49,842 nucleotides of DNA from Clostridiales bacterium (lineage in GTDB: Bacteria; Bacillota; Clostridia; Lachnospirales; Lachnospiraceae), in NCBI GenBank assembly GCA_012518935.1, contig JAAYRE010000119.1, positions 1 through 49,842 on the forward strand, in the 5' to 3' direction. The notes beneath the pieces are model-generated. The model was given only the letters and a program-made list of their open reading frames with translations. It was not told the origin of the DNA and did no database searches. Made by a program: the position numbers and the translations under genes. Below are positions 9,894 through 19,385 of the stretch, piece by piece (position 1 is the first letter of the stretch; each line of letters begins with the position of its first letter).

Positions 9894-10068
9894 AGCATTT
9901 CCTTTCTATATCCAAAATGTTCCTTAAAGAAGTTGCGAATTCCTTCTTCTAAGTATATAATTATAATCGCCATAATATAAGTAAGATTATAAATAATTTT
10001 ACCCTGTTCTATTATAGCGGAACTATATTAAAATTAAAAGTGGCAATATCAGATAAGAGGGCAATAAA

Positions 10069-10581
10069 ATGGATGGAAATGAGCGAAGAGAAAAATTAAT
10101 AGATATAATTAAAGCTTCCCACAAGCCCATATCAGGCAGTGAATTAGCAAACATCCTTGGAGTTAGTCGCCAGGTAATAGTACAAGATATCGCTTTGCTT
10201 AGAGCATCAGACATAGATATAATATCCACAACTAAGGGATATATGCTATATCAATCCAAGGAAGCAAAATATACTAGGGTTATACATGTAAAGCATTCTA
10301 CTGAAAATATTGAAGATGAATTATGTACTATTGTTGATAATGGTGGACGGGTCTTGGATGTACATGTAATTCATGAAATATATGGGCAGATTGTGACAGA
10401 GTTGATTATAAGAAACAGAAATGATGTTTATGATTTTGTAAAACAGGTTAAAGAGAAAAAGATTACTCCTTTGAAGGAGCTTACTGCAGGAACCCATCGT
10501 CATACTATTGAGGCTGATAGTGAGGACATACTTAATCAAGTAGAGGATGCTTTAAGAAAAAAGAATTATTTACTTGAATAA
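10069..10581 (+). CDS. HTH + 3H-domain transcriptional repressor (NiaR/YrxA-like)
   Basis: SGSELANILGVSRQVIVQDIALLRASDIDIISTTKGYML plus C-terminal 3H-type His residues (HVIHEIYG, GTHRHTI). Confidence 0.85.
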   Translation: MDGNERREKLIDIIKASHKPISGSELANILGVSRQVIVQDIALLRASDIDIISTTKGYMLYQSKEAKYTRVIHVKHSTENIEDELCTIVDNGGRVLDVHVIHEIYGQIVTELIIRNRNDVYDFVKQVKEKKITPLKELTAGTHRHTIEADSEDILNQVEDALRKKNYLLE

Positions 10582-10635
10582 TAATACTCTTAGTAAAAAC
10601 CTGTACCACCCTAGTGGGCCACAATTATGTCAATT

Positions 10636-10680
10636 AAAGAAAGGACATGTGCAGTTATAACAACATGTCCTTTCTTTTTT
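10636..10680. terminator. Intrinsic terminator
   Basis: AAAGAAAGGACATGT...ACATGTCCTTTCTTTTTT. Confidence 0.85.
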
Positions 10681-10701
10681 CATAATCATTCAATCATCCC
10701 T

Positions 10702-11577
10702 TTAACGTAACAAGAGCATAGGATTTACAGTCTTTTCATCCTCCATTACCATAAAATACAGATTACTTCCTTCAATTGAATAGAATCTTGTAGGCTTATT
10801 AATTTCTCCAATTATTTCACCTTCTGCAAGTCTATCACCAATCTTATGATTTACATTTGCCAGTTGACCATATAGAAGTGAATAACCATCTCCAATGTCT
10901 GTTGTAACAGTAAGACCTGTAATAGGGTCTTCGTAAATATCTGTAATAATTCCATCTGTTGCTGATTTTACTTCTGTTCCAATCTCCGCTGCTATAATAA
11001 TTGCCGGGTTAATTTTATACTGCATGAGTGTAGCATGGTATACCAAATGATCTACGTTATAATTCATAATGACATTGCCATCCACTGGCCAAAGTAGCCC
11101 TTCATCAACTTGAAAGCTTAACTTCGGTAGATTCTTTACTGTTGCACCGGATGTTTCCACTGCCTGTGGTTTATCTACCACATTATGATTTGCTTCAACA
11201 GGCTTAGGATCTAATATCTCAGCAAGGTCAATCCCATTCTCTTCCTCTTCCGTATATACATCAAATTCTAGAAGACTGTCATTGTCAGCAACTTCCTGAC
11301 CGCCTTCAGGCCCATTGGTATCAGGGCTTGTCTGAGAGTCTGCCTCTTCCAATGCATTATCAATTTCAGCTTGCAGGTCATCATCTTCATCAGCTATCAT
11401 GTTATTATCTGGTTCATTTAGATCTACAAAATCCTCTGTATCATCTACCTTATTAGAGGATAAATTAGAGCCAATAAGCGCTACTGCAGCTATAGCGATA
11501 ATACCGACAAATAATAACACATAATAACCCTTACCTTTAAAAAACTCAACAAAACCATTCTTTTTCACTATTATCAC
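10702..11577 (-). CDS. M23/LytM-domain SpoIIQ-like protein
   Basis: N-terminal TM, linker, degenerate LytM fold (LLWPVDGNVIMNYN...GDRLAEGEIIGEI). Confidence 0.72.
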   Translation of the reverse strand: MIIVKKNGFVEFFKGKGYYVLLFVGIIAIAAVALIGSNLSSNKVDDTEDFVDLNEPDNNMIADEDDDLQAEIDNALEEADSQTSPDTNGPEGGQEVADNDSLLEFDVYTEEEENGIDLAEILDPKPVEANHNVVDKPQAVETSGATVKNLPKLSFQVDEGLLWPVDGNVIMNYNVDHLVYHATLMQYKINPAIIIAAEIGTEVKSATDGIITDIYEDPITGLTVTTDIGDGYSLLYGQLANVNHKIGDRLAEGEIIGEINKPTRFYSIEGSNLYFMVMEDEKTVNPMLLLR

Positions 11578-11723
11578 CTCTAGACTATATTCTTCTCAGT
11601 TATTAATATATTTATACCTAAGTCAGCTACAGAGATTTATTTTTACCAACTAAATAAATGTCCCAACTTATTTAATTAATATTTCCATTAAAAGATTTTT
11701 TAATCCCATTCTTATACTTATTC

Positions 11724-11751
11724 TTGACTTTTTTTATTAAAGTTTTAAAAT
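11724..11751 (+). promoter_or_regulatory. Promoter of tRNA-Gly
   Basis: TTGACT-N16-TAAAAT ending ~10 nt before the tRNA. Confidence 0.6.
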
Positions 11752-11760
11752 AGTTAATAT

Positions 11761-11831
11761 GCGGATATAGTTTAATGGCAGAACACGAGCTTCCCAAGCT
11801 TGCGATGCGGGTTCGATTCCCGTTATCCGCT
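11761..11831 (+). tRNA. tRNA-Gly (anticodon CCC)
   Basis: Cloverleaf: GCGGATA/TATCCGC acceptor, CGAGC-TTCCCAA-GCTTG anticodon arm, GCGGG-TTCGATT-CCCGT T arm. Confidence 0.95.
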
Positions 11832-11879
11832 GTATAAGAAAGAGGCAGGTGTTTTATCACCTGCCTCTTTCTTATACAG
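11831..11879 (+). terminator. Terminator-like perfect hairpin after tRNA-Gly
   Basis: TGTATAAGAAAGAGGCAGGTG-TTTTAT-CACCTGCCTCTTTCTTATACA. Confidence 0.6.
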
Positions 11880-11907
11880 CGAGTTAACCATAAAAATTGA
11901 AAACTTT

Positions 11908-12171
11908 AAGAAAAAGGTGCGAGTCCAATGGCGAGCATTTTTTTCTTGTCGAGCCAAACCGCTTCTCAGGTTTGGCTTTGAGATTCCCCGTTATCCGCTT
12001 ACATGAAAACAGAGGTCTGTGGCACCGTTAGGTGACAAAGACCTCTGTTTTTATGTAAGTAATAATATAAGTGATTCGGGAAGAATAAGATGCGAGCCCT
12101 CTGGTGAGCATCTTCCATTCTTCCTAAGCCTTGCCATGGGTTTGGGCATGGCTTTTTCCCGATTATCCGCT
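11908..12171 (+). repeat. Two degenerate structured units each ending in a copy of the tRNA-Gly 3' end
   Basis: TTATCCGCT at 11823-11831, 11991-11999 and 12163-12171 (spacing 168 and 172); hairpins with loop GAGyCCnnTGGyGA at 11908-11947 and ~12079-12124. Confidence 0.6.
12000..12059. terminator. Long terminator-like hairpin
   Basis: TTACATGAAAACAGAGGTCT...AGACCTCTGTTTTTATGTAA. Confidence 0.65.
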
Positions 12172-12254
12172 GCAATATCTAAGTTTTGAAAGAAAAAATT
12201 ATCAAACTCAATCCATTCTCCTTCAAAGCGTGTTCTCCACCTGTCAAGTTTAAA

Positions 12255-13091
12255 TCAATCACCAATCCAAAAATAAAGCAAACCCTTCTGTCCATCTTCA
12301 AATTCTATAAATAACTGACTAGCAGAATAAATCTCTAGAATTTTAACTGTAATCGATTCAAAATCCTTCATAGATTCCCATTCCCAGGATATATATTCAT
12401 GATAGTTTTTAGGAGCCTCCTCTAAGGGCACAAAGAAACCCGAACCGCTTAATTCATAGGTTTCTCCAATATATTGACTCACATCATGGTCCCTAGATAC
12501 AAATTCATTATCCACTAGCTCCTGCCAGGATGTATAAAACAGCGGTTTAAAATTTACCCCCATACTAAACCATGATATATATTTACCCCTTCCGTCCATT
12601 ATGGCACCGCTATCAATTTCACCTAAAGCTATTAGTTCTTCACCGTTATATCTGAATAATTTATAATGCGGGTCACCGCTGGGACCATCATCAAAGCAGG
12701 CTAACTCCAAGTAATTATCATTACTGTCTAGGTCAATAATCTTTAATTCACCTGTGGGATTATCTGTATAAAACTCTAATGTTTTATCATTAACCTCAAT
12801 GTAAGAATTAACACTTAATGAAGTCTTTATTTTATCGTTAATTCCATCTCCATTTAAATCATATTCACCTGATACCTCATAGCCATTATTACTAGATACT
12901 GCAAATTCATAGTCCTTAAAATAATCCCTTAGCCAAGAAAAATCCTTAATATCAGGATCTGCCCCCTTATCATTATTAGATGGATCAACTTGTGTTTCCT
13001 CTACCTCAGTATTGCCTTCTGTCGGAACGCAACCCACAAAAAGAAACGATAACACTATACAAATTATCAATATTCCACGTTTCATCTTCAT
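12255..13091 (-). CDS. Hypothetical lipoprotein
   Basis: MKMKRGILIICIVLSFLFVGC lipobox; low-complexity acidic linker; no family recognised. Confidence 0.75.
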   Translation of the reverse strand: MKMKRGILIICIVLSFLFVGCVPTEGNTEVEETQVDPSNNDKGADPDIKDFSWLRDYFKDYEFAVSSNNGYEVSGEYDLNGDGINDKIKTSLSVNSYIEVNDKTLEFYTDNPTGELKIIDLDSNDNYLELACFDDGPSGDPHYKLFRYNGEELIALGEIDSGAIMDGRGKYISWFSMGVNFKPLFYTSWQELVDNEFVSRDHDVSQYIGETYELSGSGFFVPLEEAPKNYHEYISWEWESMKDFESITVKILEIYSASQLFIEFEDGQKGLLYFWIGD

Positions 13092-13339
13092 ACTCAGCTC
13101 CCTTTTTAATCTCTTACAAATCTTATATATATAAGCCATTAACTATTGTTACCCCTCTCACTTCATCTTACACTCCTCCACAAACTCATCATATGTCCCC
13201 ATGGACCGAAAGTCAATTTTATATTCCTTATATCTTATTGAATGTTTTATCATATATTGTATAATGACCTTATAAACTTGTTTAAGGCTTAACTTTGCTT
13301 TACTTCCCTATATAGTAAATAACACACCCTGGAGGACAC

Positions 13340-14557
13340 ATGGAAAAGACATCAAGAAAATTAACAATTAAGTATGCTTTGTTACAAAGTACATATTGGA
13401 TAAGTCAATGTACAATTTATAGTTTTGCAGCTATATATCTACAATATAGGAATTTTAACAATACCCAGATTGGCATTGTACTTTCTTTGTCTGCAATCTT
13501 ATCAATTATACTTCAGCCAGTAGTATCTGCCTTTGCTGATAAGTCAAAGAAAAAAACCGTTCGAAATATTATACTGATATTATTACTTATTGCATTTGCT
13601 TCTGCCATATTACTTAACATTAAGGCCAATTCCTTATTATTTATTGGCTGTGTATTTGCCATCATCACTGCAATACAATTTACCATAAATCCACTGCTTA
13701 ATTCATATGCTTTAGAATATATAAATAAAGGATATCCTTTTAACTATGGTTTGGCTAGGGGAACTGGTTCCATAGCTTTTGCTATTACTTCCTTTTTCCT
13801 TGGCCACGGTGTAAGTAGGTTTAGTGGAGCCATCATAGTACCCTTCTTTCTTATTAGTTATGTCTTTCTATTCCTATCGGCCTCTTTCTTTAGATTAAAA
13901 GATACTGACAAAGAGGCTGCAAACCTCTCAAAAAATCATAGGATTGAAGATATTTCTGATGAAAATGAAAATCCTCCCTCTACAATACTGGGCTTTTTCA
14001 TAAAGTACAAAAGATTTACCCTGATGCTTGTAGGCATCACTATGCTTTTTTATGCCCATAGCCTTATTAACACCTACCTAATCAACATAATGGAAAATGT
14101 CGGCGGAGACAGTTCAGATATGGGGCTCTCCTTAACTATAGCTGCCGCCTTGGAGCTTCCCACCATGGCTGCTTTTGCTTATATTATTAAAAAGTTAAGG
14201 TGCCATACCATAATTAAGACAGCCTCCTTTTTCTTCCTTATGAAATCACTGTTTATATGGCTGGCTCCTAATGTTAATATTGTACACTTATCCCAAGCTT
14301 TTCAGATGCTTTCCTTTGCACTCTTTACTCCAGCTTCTGTCTATTATGTTAATTCTATTATTAATAAAGAAGACAGAAACAAAGGTCAGGCAATGATGGG
14401 AGTGGCAACAATTGGTCTATCAGGAACCATTGCATATATTACAGGTGGGAATTTACTTGATACTAGAGATCCTTCCTATATGCTACTTATGGGATTCATT
14501 GTGTCCATTGTAGGCTTTATAATAGTATGCTTCTCTACGGAAAAGTCAAAGATATAG
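13340..14557 (+). CDS. MFS transporter
   Basis: ~12 TM segments, RGTGSIAFAITSFFLG, TQIGIVLSLSAILSIILQPVVSAFADKSKKK. Confidence 0.88.
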   Translation: MEKTSRKLTIKYALLQSTYWISQCTIYSFAAIYLQYRNFNNTQIGIVLSLSAILSIILQPVVSAFADKSKKKTVRNIILILLLIAFASAILLNIKANSLLFIGCVFAIITAIQFTINPLLNSYALEYINKGYPFNYGLARGTGSIAFAITSFFLGHGVSRFSGAIIVPFFLISYVFLFLSASFFRLKDTDKEAANLSKNHRIEDISDENENPPSTILGFFIKYKRFTLMLVGITMLFYAHSLINTYLINIMENVGGDSSDMGLSLTIAAALELPTMAAFAYIIKKLRCHTIIKTASFFFLMKSLFIWLAPNVNIVHLSQAFQMLSFALFTPASVYYVNSIINKEDRNKGQAMMGVATIGLSGTIAYITGGNLLDTRDPSYMLLMGFIVSIVGFIIVCFSTEKSKI

Positions 14558-14576
14558 ACTTATTCCTTATGATATG

Positions 14577-14609
14577 CCCCCACTTCTTATAGAAGTGGGG
14601 TATTTTTAT
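14577..14609 (+). terminator. Intrinsic terminator
   Basis: CCCCACTTC-TTATA-GAAGTGGGG-TATTTTTAT. Confidence 0.85.
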
Positions 14610-14715
14610 ATCCTTTATGTCCTTTGCTATAATTCACAAAATTCCTTTAGCCTATCCATACATAAACAACCTGTTCTTAAATATAATATAACAACACCTA
14701 TCTTTGGGAGTAAAT

Positions 14716-15675
14716 ATGAAAAAACTTATATATAAGCTGTTGGCAGTAAGTGTTATAGTGCTGATATTACCTTTTATTCTTACCCTTATATTATCTAGTA
14801 ATAAAAAGGCTTATAATTCCTTAGAAGCCATGAACTTTAATATATATTATGAGAAGAATGGTGCTAAAGAAAAGCTTGACTTTGACCAATATTTAATTGG
14901 GGTTGTGGCAGCCAATATGCCTGCTGGTTATCATCTAGAAGCCCTTAAGGCTCAAGCTGTTCTATCTAGAACATATGCCTTATATAATGTTGCTCTTCTC
15001 TCTGAGGAAAATTCTCACAAATCTGACTATACCACTTCTGAGCTGGGACTATCTTATATTGACCCTGAGGAAATGGAGCAATATTGGGGTTCAGATAATT
15101 ATATCATGTATTTTACCAAGCTTGAGAATTCAGTCTTTGCTACTAAGGAAGAAGTCTTAACCTATAAAGATGATTTAATATTACCCGTGTTTTTTGGTAC
15201 TGGAACAGGCTATACCAGAAATTCCAGGGAAGCTTGGGGAGTAGATATCCCCTACCTTGTCAGTGTATCTAGCAAACAGGATGTAACCTCAATCCATTAT
15301 CTGCGAATCACTGAATATGATGTACGTGTCCTGGTTGGATTACTAAGGCAAGTTTATCCCTCCATAGATATTAGTGAAAAAACATTCTTTCAAGATATTA
15401 TAATAAGTAATCGGGACAGTGTAGGCTATGTAACAGAAATAGACCTTGGCAACCTCACCGTCTCTGGGGAAGAGTTTGCCAAGGTCTTGGGACTAAATTC
15501 AAATCATTTTTATATTGAAGATTATGAAGGTAAAGCTAGGATCATATGCACCGGTGTTGGCCATGGAGTAGGTTTAAGCCAATATGGCTCCAATGCCATG
15601 GCAGAGGATGGATACACTTATGATAAGATATTAACTCATTATTATACTGGGGCAAAGATTATTAATCTTGACTAG
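14716..15675 (+). CDS. SpoIID/LytB-domain protein (stage II sporulation protein D-like)
   Basis: MPAGYHLEALKAQAVLSRTYAL ... GVGHGVGLSQYGSNAMAEDGYTYDKILTHYYTGA. Confidence 0.92.
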   Translation: MKKLIYKLLAVSVIVLILPFILTLILSSNKKAYNSLEAMNFNIYYEKNGAKEKLDFDQYLIGVVAANMPAGYHLEALKAQAVLSRTYALYNVALLSEENSHKSDYTTSELGLSYIDPEEMEQYWGSDNYIMYFTKLENSVFATKEEVLTYKDDLILPVFFGTGTGYTRNSREAWGVDIPYLVSVSSKQDVTSIHYLRITEYDVRVLVGLLRQVYPSIDISEKTFFQDIIISNRDSVGYVTEIDLGNLTVSGEEFAKVLGLNSNHFYIEDYEGKARIICTGVGHGVGLSQYGSNAMAEDGYTYDKILTHYYTGAKIINLD

Positions 15676-18079
15676 GGATATTATAACTTTTCCTCTTGAT
15701 TAAAAACTTAAACTCCTCCAGATGGAGCTGAATTACTTTGCTTTCATTTTTATGATGCTCCATAAGCCCCTTATAGAAAGTCATTACCTTTTCATAATCT
15801 GTTTTAGTAGTTTCTATCTCTCCATAACGATAGGACATAAATACCTTAATAACATCATTAAATGTAATATCATTATACATATATCTATCCTTAACTCTGT
15901 CGGACAACATTAGCAGGGTCTCTTCGTCTTTAATACGAAATCCTTCACCTTGTATTAGTATAAGAATTCTTATAAAAGTAATATACATCAATTTACTATA
16001 TGATGCCTTTTCCATTTCCTTCTTATAGGTACGTCTAAGGGTATGATAGTAGACAATAAGCACCAAAAGTAATAATAATATGGCCACTACTATAACAAAC
16101 ACCCATAACCATATATCATCTACTTTACTATCCCTTTCTTCTGTCTTTATAACAATATCTACAGGAGCCCCTACATCTTGTTCCTCTAGCATTCTCAAAT
16201 AATATTCTGTTGGATCGTAACTTTCATATACTTCTTTTGAAGGCCATGGACTATATCGCTGCTCATGCAATGAAGGTGTGGCCTCAAATGGAATCCAGCC
16301 CACTCCTTCAAAATAAGCTTCTGCCCATGCATGGGCATCAGAGTTTCTAATGAGGAAACCCTCATCAGACCTATCGTCATAATCAACTACATAACCCTCA
16401 ACATACCTAGTAGGAATACCTATGGACCTACCAAGTACTGCCATGGCAGTACCAAAGGATGTACAATATCCTTTTTTATTATCAAATAGAAAATAATCCA
16501 CAAAGTCAGACCCCTCTGGTGTATTACCTGGAGTATATGTATATGTATAATTAATAAGGTATTCTTCAATTGCTTTTAATTTATCATATTTGGTATTTTC
16601 ATTCTTGGTCAACTCATAGGCCAACTCTTTAACCCGTGTGGGCAAATTATCAGGAAGCTGTGTATATCTTTCATTTATTATTTTTGCCCTTTCTTTATAA
16701 ACCTCATATAAATCATTCCTATCTAATATATAATCTCCATTTTTTCTTATAAACAATTGTTTCTCAATGTTATTTATTGCATCGTAATCTATGCCATAAC
16801 TATCCTTATAGGAAAATATATCAGAGCTTCTTAGCAGTTCATGAAATACTTCATTCTGCAAATTCATATCATAGTATGATATGTTGTAAGATACATCTTC
16901 TCCCTTGGCTTCCTGAAAAACGATGCTGGCATACTCTGTATCAATCTGATGCTTTCTACCAACAAAATCTATCCCTACACTTTTAGATGGATAGAAAAAG
17001 GTTTTTGTCTTTATCTTATTGTATTTTATCCTTATATTCCTTGAATTTACTATACGGTTTTCACTAAAGGCTTGAGGATCTATTCTTGATAATCCATACA
17101 ATAACTCACCATAATCCATCTGGTATTCATCTTCATTAGCAATAGCATCTTCCTTGCTCTTCTCCCAACTATATCCGGTGTAGACATCACTTACGGAACC
17201 TGTCAGATATATTGGAGAAGGCTTTACTTGATCCCTAACAATAAGTGCTACCTTATGGTTGATACTTATATCTTCATTATCAAGACTTCCATCTCCCGAA
17301 TACCCACTTAATGATATTGAGAATATACCGTCTCCTCCACTTCTTAGGAACTCCCACTCTGTGGTAAGTTTATCAATGTAATCTCTTACGTTATTATATA
17401 AATTTTTTACCCCTGTCCATTGTATGGGTTCAGGTTTTGAAGGAAGGGCTGTGGCTATCACAGCCAATATCACACACACTGGTAGCAGATATAATATACT
17501 TTCCTTTTTATCCTCCTTGCCAGATTTTCTACTATACAACACACCAGAAAACTCAATCAACATGGTTATAATAAAGAATATGGATATCCCTACAACAATC
17601 TTTACTATGTTAATTTCTAATATGGAGCAAATAATTAATAAAGCCATAATAACTATTGCTAATATTAATCTTGTTACATATTTTCTAACAAAGAGATAAA
17701 AGAGAATGCTTGCAAGGATAGAAACCACTGCCATAACAGTGTATGCTGGTAATATTTCATAAAGTTCATCTGTACGGTCATATCTAATAACCCAATCAAT
17801 TATTCTATTTGCCCATGTAATAGGATTTGTTCTAGCTAGAACAAAGATTAGTCCTGTAACAGGTAGCATACTAAGCATAACAAGATAGGTAATGGTATTT
17901 TTCTTATTAATTTCAAATATATGAATTAGGATGGCATGAACAAGACAATAAAGGATACAAACTATAATATGTACCCTAAGATGAAAATACTCATTTATCC
18001 ACAATATTAATGCTAAGGTTAAAATCATCCCCAATATGGAATGATACAGTTGATAAGCTCTATTATTGTCTCTTAGCAT
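15662..18079 (-). CDS. Transglutaminase-domain membrane protein
   Basis: KKGYCTSFGTAMAVLGRSIGIPTRYVEGYV, AHAWAEAYFEGVGWIPFEATP; start at 18079 set by RBS GGAGGGAG. Confidence 0.9.
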   Translation of the reverse strand: MLRDNNRAYQLYHSILGMILTLALILWINEYFHLRVHIIVCILYCLVHAILIHIFEINKKNTITYLVMLSMLPVTGLIFVLARTNPITWANRIIDWVIRYDRTDELYEILPAYTVMAVVSILASILFYLFVRKYVTRLILAIVIMALLIICSILEINIVKIVVGISIFFIITMLIEFSGVLYSRKSGKEDKKESILYLLPVCVILAVIATALPSKPEPIQWTGVKNLYNNVRDYIDKLTTEWEFLRSGGDGIFSISLSGYSGDGSLDNEDISINHKVALIVRDQVKPSPIYLTGSVSDVYTGYSWEKSKEDAIANEDEYQMDYGELLYGLSRIDPQAFSENRIVNSRNIRIKYNKIKTKTFFYPSKSVGIDFVGRKHQIDTEYASIVFQEAKGEDVSYNISYYDMNLQNEVFHELLRSSDIFSYKDSYGIDYDAINNIEKQLFIRKNGDYILDRNDLYEVYKERAKIINERYTQLPDNLPTRVKELAYELTKNENTKYDKLKAIEEYLINYTYTYTPGNTPEGSDFVDYFLFDNKKGYCTSFGTAMAVLGRSIGIPTRYVEGYVVDYDDRSDEGFLIRNSDAHAWAEAYFEGVGWIPFEATPSLHEQRYSPWPSKEVYESYDPTEYYLRMLEEQDVGAPVDIVIKTEERDSKVDDIWLWVFVIVVAILLLLLVLIVYYHTLRRTYKKEMEKASYSKLMYITFIRILILIQGEGFRIKDEETLLMLSDRVKDRYMYNDITFNDVIKVFMSYRYGEIETTKTDYEKVMTFYKGLMEHHKNESKVIQLHLEEFKFLIKRKSYNIPSQD

Positions 18080-18110
18080 ATGCTCCCTCCTATATAAGGC
18101 CTTATGCATA

Positions 18111-19301
18111 TTAGGCATTCTTCGAAAGGATATCTTCAATTTCATCCTCCGATAGGATTTGATATATATCCACTCCTGCTTTTTTCATATCTTCCATCAG
18201 TTTCTTTGTGTTATCAGACACATCATCACTTACAAATAATATACATAGGCGATTGCCTCCTGATAAGACCCTAAGAGAAGCCATATAAAGCTCCTTGGTT
18301 AATTTATGGGTGGCAGTTACATAAAACATGCCATTATCTCCCCCTTGAAGCCTTCTTAGAATCAGTTCATCTACAGATATTTTTGTGTCAAAATGAAGGT
18401 TAATACATGCCTTATAAAATCCATCAAAATCATATTTCGAATTAATATGTATCTGCTTTATATCTTCCACCCCAAATATAATTTGAGAGGGAGTATTCTT
18501 AGACACATAATAATTAGCTATGGCAAGGATACTCTCCATAATCTTATCTTCTGATATAACAATGCTTAAGTCTTCCCCGTGGATTTTTTCTAAATCCATA
18601 AAAAGTACCACTTTAGCTTTGGGCTTTTGGTTATATTTTCTGCTAAGTAATTCATTCATCTTGGCAGATGCTTTCCAGTGAATTCGTTTTCTATTATCTC
18701 CCCTAAGGTATTTACGAATCTCAGTATCCAACTCCTCCTCAACAAAATTGCTAAATTGCATGGGATTTTTTGAATCTATCAGGGCTGGGGCTATTTCTAA
18801 TTGCTCCACGCTAACCACCCTTGGCAATACCTTAACCTTCAATTTACTCGATATGGGATAGGTAATGGAAAAAATATATAGGAAGTCTGTGACTTCAATA
18901 GAATCTACTCCAATTGAATACTCCCCCCTATAATTACACCTAATCTGAGTATCCATTTTCTCCTTATCATTTGGCAGAAGAGAATATTCAATGCTATCTT
19001 CAGTTTTCTTAATTGTTGATTTGTCGTATAGAAAATTTACCTTAACATTACGATATGCTATGTAATCTTCATTAGCTATTTCAAAAGAATAGTTATTCCA
19101 ATCACCCTTTACAACCATGTAACTGTCCATTGATTGGAATATCTTGAATCTAAAATATACATATAGAGTATATAGAAATGATATTATAGGAATAAATATT
19201 GCCAGATAAAAAAAAGCATAAGAAATATTGCCTCCATAATACGAGGCAAATATTCCGCTCCCTATGATAAAAAGTATGTAAATCAAACGGTTGGTTTTCA
19301 T
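18111..19301 (-). CDS. DUF58-domain protein
   Basis: TEIRKYLRGDNRKRIHWKASAKMNELLSRKY typical DUF58 core; follows MoxR gene. Confidence 0.9.
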   Translation of the reverse strand: MKTNRLIYILFIIGSGIFASYYGGNISYAFFYLAIFIPIISFLYTLYVYFRFKIFQSMDSYMVVKGDWNNYSFEIANEDYIAYRNVKVNFLYDKSTIKKTEDSIEYSLLPNDKEKMDTQIRCNYRGEYSIGVDSIEVTDFLYIFSITYPISSKLKVKVLPRVVSVEQLEIAPALIDSKNPMQFSNFVEEELDTEIRKYLRGDNRKRIHWKASAKMNELLSRKYNQKPKAKVVLFMDLEKIHGEDLSIVISEDKIMESILAIANYYVSKNTPSQIIFGVEDIKQIHINSKYDFDGFYKACINLHFDTKISVDELILRRLQGGDNGMFYVTATHKLTKELYMASLRVLSGGNRLCILFVSDDVSDNTKKLMEDMKKAGVDIYQILSEDEIEDILSKNA

Positions 19302-19385
19302 TATATCAAACCTTATCTATGAATTTATTGCAAGGTTATTAAATTCCATATATGAAAGCATAATACAATCCATAACTACTTGTTA

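Noticed and set aside
11672-12006. ORFs 11672-11860 (-) and 11800-12006 (+)
   Set aside because: They overlap the tRNA and structured region and have no protein-like features
12018-12035. T-box-like string GTGGCACCG inside the 12000-12059 hairpin
   Set aside because: No Stem I/specifier architecture and no aminoacyl-synthetase or amino-acid gene downstream on that strand; probably chance
11823-12171. Integrative element bounded by tRNA 3'-end repeats as att sites
   Set aside because: The ~160-bp intervals contain no integrase or cargo; kept only as one hypothesis for the repeat finding
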